A stretch of DNA of 8,230 bases from Deferribacteres bacterium JdFR-76 (lineage in GTDB: Bacteria > Zhuqueibacterota > JdFR-76), in contig MTOL01000131.1 of assembly GCA_002011685.1 (NCBI GenBank), positions 1 through 8,230 on the forward strand, in the 5' to 3' direction. Shown here in pieces: positions 6,615-8,230 of the stretch. The notes under the pieces were generated by a model. That model did not search any database. It was given only the letters and a program-made list of their open reading frames with translations, and had not been told where the DNA came from. A program made the translations under genes and the position numbers. How positions within the stretch are numbered: position 1 is the first letter of the stretch; every line of letters starts with the position of its first letter.

Positions 6615-7379
6615 TCAAGACAACACCCACACTTCCAGATACCAGTTCACCAGAGCTGGGCCCCACAGAAAAGAGATCAGTGCACCCGCTGCGATAAACG
6701 GGCCGAAGGGCAGATAGGACTTCCTCGACAGTTTCCGCATCAGTATTCCCCCGGCACTGAAAATTCCAGCCAGAAGAAATCCCAGAAAAAGCGCCATCAG
6801 CACACCTTTGACTCCCAGAAACGCCCCGATCATAGCGCCCATTTTCACATCTCCCATTCCCATGCTCTCTTTTTTGAACAGGGCTTCGCCAAAATAGGCG
6901 ATAAACAGCATCAGCAAACCGCCAGCCACAATCCCGACGACGGCGTCCAGCCAGGCCGGTCGGCCGGGCAGCAGCGCCAGAAAAAGTCCGCTCACTGTGC
7001 CAATGACGGTCAGCTTGTTCAGGATTAGTTTGAAGTGCAGGTCAATAAAAGTAATCACCAGCAGCAGGCAGACCAGCACAACTCCCATGCCCAGTTCCAC
7101 AGACAAGCCGAACTTCCGGTACAGCAGAGCAAATAGGATCCCCGTAAGCGCTTCCACGGCAGGATAATGGAGCGGAATGGGTGCCTGACAATCCCGACAC
7201 CTTCCCCGCAACATCAGATAACTCAGCAGGGGGATATTGTCCAGCGGGCGGATGGGCCGATCACAATGCGGACAGCGGGACGGCGGCCAGACAATGGATT
7301 CCCCCCGCGGAAGCCGGTAAATGCAAACGTTTAAAAAGCTGCCTACCGCCAAACCGAAGATAAAAAAAAGGATGGTCAC
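6615..7379 (-). CDS. pilD: Prepilin peptidase / N-methyltransferase (type 4 prepilin peptidase), 254 aa
   Basis: Integral membrane aspartic protease that cleaves and N-methylates type IV prepilins and pseudopilins at the inner membrane. The first membrane helix (ILFFIFGLAVGSFLNVCIYRLP) is followed by a cytoplasmic loop with the zinc-type tetrad C36, C39, C61, C64, then several further hydrophobic segments. The catalytic aspartates are D113 in TFIDL and D177 in the family signature GMGDVKM. The region after D113 reads LILNKLT, where many relatives have IIPDxLT; this is a mild deviation. The two cysteine pairs indicate the bifunctional form. GTG at 7379 is chosen because GGAG lies 6 nt upstream; an adjacent GTG at 7382 would leave only 3 nt. 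The frame stays open to 7598, but that extension is charged, runs through a U8-tract hairpin region and would displace the signature helix from the N-terminus. The kinase gene begins 17 nt after its stop. It is the first gene of the pilus cluster. In a type II system the name would be gspO. Confidence 0.95.
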   Translation of the reverse strand: MTILFFIFGLAVGSFLNVCIYRLPRGESIVWPPSRCPHCDRPIRPLDNIPLLSYLMLRGRCRDCQAPIPLHYPAVEALTGILFALLYRKFGLSVELGMGVVLVCLLLVITFIDLHFKLILNKLTVIGTVSGLFLALLPGRPAWLDAVVGIVAGGLLMLFIAYFGEALFKKESMGMGDVKMGAMIGAFLGVKGVLMALFLGFLLAGIFSAGGILMRKLSRKSYLPFGPFIAAGALISFLWGPALVNWYLEVWVLS

Positions 7380-7697
7380 CACTGTCTCCCTGAATGTTTC
7401 GCCTGATTCTATCCCGTTATCCTCTTTAATTTCGGCTTTTTTCAGGCCAAGCTTAAGCAGAAGAGATGAAAAATTAGGGAATGGTTTTTTTCCGCCAACG
7501 CGGGAAAGGAAGCGAGCGGAATTCAAGAAAAAAGGCAAGACAAAAAAAACCGGCCCTTTTGGCAGGGGGCAGCGGCCTTCAAACGGGGGAGCACTCACCT
7601 ACTTCCGCACCGGCCGGACCTGCACGATCGAAACGTTGTAAAAAATTTTGCCTGTACCTGCTGGATTTAGCTGGAAACGTACCTCCAAACAGAACCC
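7380..7697 (-). promoter_or_regulatory. Non-coding leader region of the pilus cluster
   Basis: About 320 nt between the upstream gene's terminator and the peptidase start. On the minus strand it holds a candidate structured element ending in U8 (7542-7617) and a second, T-rich stretch at about 7523-7536. Any promoter for the pilus cluster should lie here. The best sigma70-like candidates I find are weak: TTGGCG followed 16 nt later by TAATTT (within about 7470-7498), and a TAGAAT box near 7405 without a good -35. I see no convincing sigma54 site. No tRNA, rRNA or riboswitch class that I know fits. Confidence 0.4.
7542..7617 (-). terminator. Candidate terminator or small structured RNA ending in U8
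   Basis: On the minus strand CCGGCC (7617-7612) is perfectly complementary to GGCCGG (7555-7550), which is followed at once by eight U residues (7549-7542). The roughly 56-nt interior can fold further, for example GCGG with CCGC and a small GGUGA/UCCCC hairpin. A GC stem abutting a U run is the hallmark of an intrinsic terminator, but the loop is long. It could therefore be an attenuator in the pilus leader, the end of a short RNA, or chance in GC-rich sequence. Confidence 0.35.
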
Positions 7698-7732
7698 AAA
7701 AAAAGAGCGCCAGCAGGAAATCCCACTGGCGC
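7698..7732 (-). terminator. Intrinsic terminator of the dehydrogenase-like gene
   Basis: On the minus strand GCGCCAG (7732-7726) pairs perfectly with CTGGCGC (7713-7707) around a 12-nt loop, followed by UC and then seven U residues (7704-7698). It starts 35 nt after the stop of the upstream gene. A smaller GCGGG/CCCGC stem (7768-7752) overlaps the last base of that stop and precedes it. This separates the upstream gene from the pilus cluster. Confidence 0.85.
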
Positions 7733-7767
7733 CTTTTCGAACCACATTTTCGCGGGAGGAACGCCCG

Positions 7768-8230
7768 CTACGAAAAGAACCTTGGGATGGGCAGATCCAG
7801 CATGGTTTTTACGCCCGGTTCGGCGTTCAAAACGTTGGGAATGCTATTGATGAGCATGGCCACCGTTGCCAGATCTCCAAAAACCCCGTTCCGGATGATC
7901 AGATCGATGGGCGGATCGCTCTCAAGGTGCACCGAGTCGTGCGGATCCGGACACCCCACATACATGCGAAGATCCAAGGTAATAACTTCTTCTCCATTGC
8001 GGAATCCCCGCCCGATGTTCTTGATCCCGGCGGCTTGCCCCTTCTTCACCTCCAGATAAGGCGTTTTGTAGTCTCTGTCAGCAATCATGGGATCCGTTGT
8101 CTCTTTGATCTCATCCAGCTCCCAGCCAAGTCCCTTGGCCACCAGAGCTACCGATTCCTGCATACCGATGTGTCCCATTGTACCGGCTTCCACTCTGCGC
8201 CGGAATTCTTCCACCGTCAGTCCAGCACCA
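7768..8230 (-). CDS. Dihydrodipicolinate reductase-like protein, probably 2,4-diaminopentanoate dehydrogenase type (partial, 5' end outside window)
   Basis: The C-terminal 153 residues are readable; the gene enters from beyond position 8230. The first visible residues are GAGLTVEEFRRRVEAGT, then GHIGMQESVALVAKGLGWELDEI. This pattern is what I recall from the C-terminal half of dihydrodipicolinate-reductase-related enzymes that include 2,4-diaminopentanoate dehydrogenase of anaerobic ornithine degradation. The later segment RNGVFGDLATVAMLINSIPNVLNAEPG, ending PIPRFFS, fits the C-terminal end of that family. The NAD(P)-binding N-terminal domain is not in the window, so cofactor and substrate cannot be judged. 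The GTG at 8214 is internal and not the start, because the frame continues upstream with conserved sequence. Family assignment rests on memory of the family and is moderately sure; the exact substrate is less so. It has its own terminator and no evident link to the pilus genes. Confidence 0.7.
   Translation of the reverse strand, partial: GAGLTVEEFRRRVEAGTMGHIGMQESVALVAKGLGWELDEIKETTDPMIADRDYKTPYLEVKKGQAAGIKNIGRGFRNGEEVITLDLRMYVGCPDPHDSVHLESDPPIDLIIRNGVFGDLATVAMLINSIPNVLNAEPGVKTMLDLPIPRFFS

Noticed and set aside
6598..6666. Kinase start at GTG 6666 or at ATG 6615.
   Set aside because: GTG 6666 would overlap the peptidase gene by 52 nt. ATG 6615 overlaps its stop but lacks a good ribosome site. 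ATG 6597 has GGAG at ideal spacing.
7380..7598. Upstream extension of the prepilin peptidase frame to an ATG at 7598 (73 extra residues).
   Set aside because: The added segment is basic and poorly hydrophobic, spans the U8 hairpin region, and moves the signature first helix away from the N-terminus. A GTG with a well-placed GGAG exists at 7379.
7542..7680. SRP RNA, 6S RNA or c-di-GMP-I riboswitch in the leader, suggested by GGTGCGGAAGTAGG and a nearby CAGGCAAAA.
   Set aside because: The SRP GGTCAGG...GGAA...AGCAGCC core is absent, and the riboswitch core GACGCAAAGCC and its tetraloop receptor are missing.
1..8230. CRISPR arrays, insertion sequences, tRNA or rRNA genes.
   Set aside because: No direct-repeat arrays, transposase motifs, terminal inverted repeats or RNA gene signatures were found on either strand by eye.

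Overview
The window carries one compact minus-strand gene cluster for a type IV pilus (or the closely related type II secretion) machine with its own signalling genes. The 3' part of an unrelated amino-acid metabolism gene lies upstream of it, also on the minus strand. No gene on the plus strand can be supported. I cannot place the organism firmly. Base composition looks moderately GC-rich, and initiation uses ATG, GTG and TTG behind clear GGAG-type ribosome binding sites. A PilD/PilB system together with a diaminopentanoate dehydrogenase-like gene suggests a bacterium, possibly anaerobic and amino-acid fermenting, probably from a less-studied lineage. That placement is inference.

In transcription order (high to low coordinates): (1) 8230-7768, the C-terminal third or so of a dihydrodipicolinate-reductase-like protein of the 2,4-diaminopentanoate dehydrogenase type, followed by a clear intrinsic terminator at 7698-7732. 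(2) 7380-7697, a non-coding stretch with a GC-rich inverted repeat that ends in a U8 tract, a candidate terminator or leader RNA ahead of the pilus cluster. (3) 7379-6615, prepilin peptidase PilD. (4) 6597-4996, a soluble PAS-HisKA-HATPase histidine kinase. (5) 5009-4623, a stand-alone receiver overlapping the kinase by 14 nt. (6) 4607-3750, an HDOD-domain protein. (7) 3749-3637, a 113-nt gap with repeated GACCG/CGGTC half-sites. (8) 3636-1933, a complete PilB/GspE assembly ATPase. (9) 1920-1492, a second stand-alone receiver. (10) 1480-1, a second PilB/GspE ATPase with a TTG start, cut by the window edge about 70 residues before its expected end.

The peptidase would process prepilins and the ATPases would drive pilin polymerisation. 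The kinase, two CheY-like receivers and the HDOD protein look like a dedicated control layer. One membrane-free kinase is placed with two receivers, neither of which has a DNA-binding output domain, and each assembly ATPase lies immediately or one gene downstream of a receiver. The two ATPases are clear paralogs, but their N-terminal MshEN-type c-di-GMP motifs have diverged differently. This suggests two motors with different regulatory inputs. That arrangement is the most interesting aspect of the window; the functional link is inferred from gene order only.
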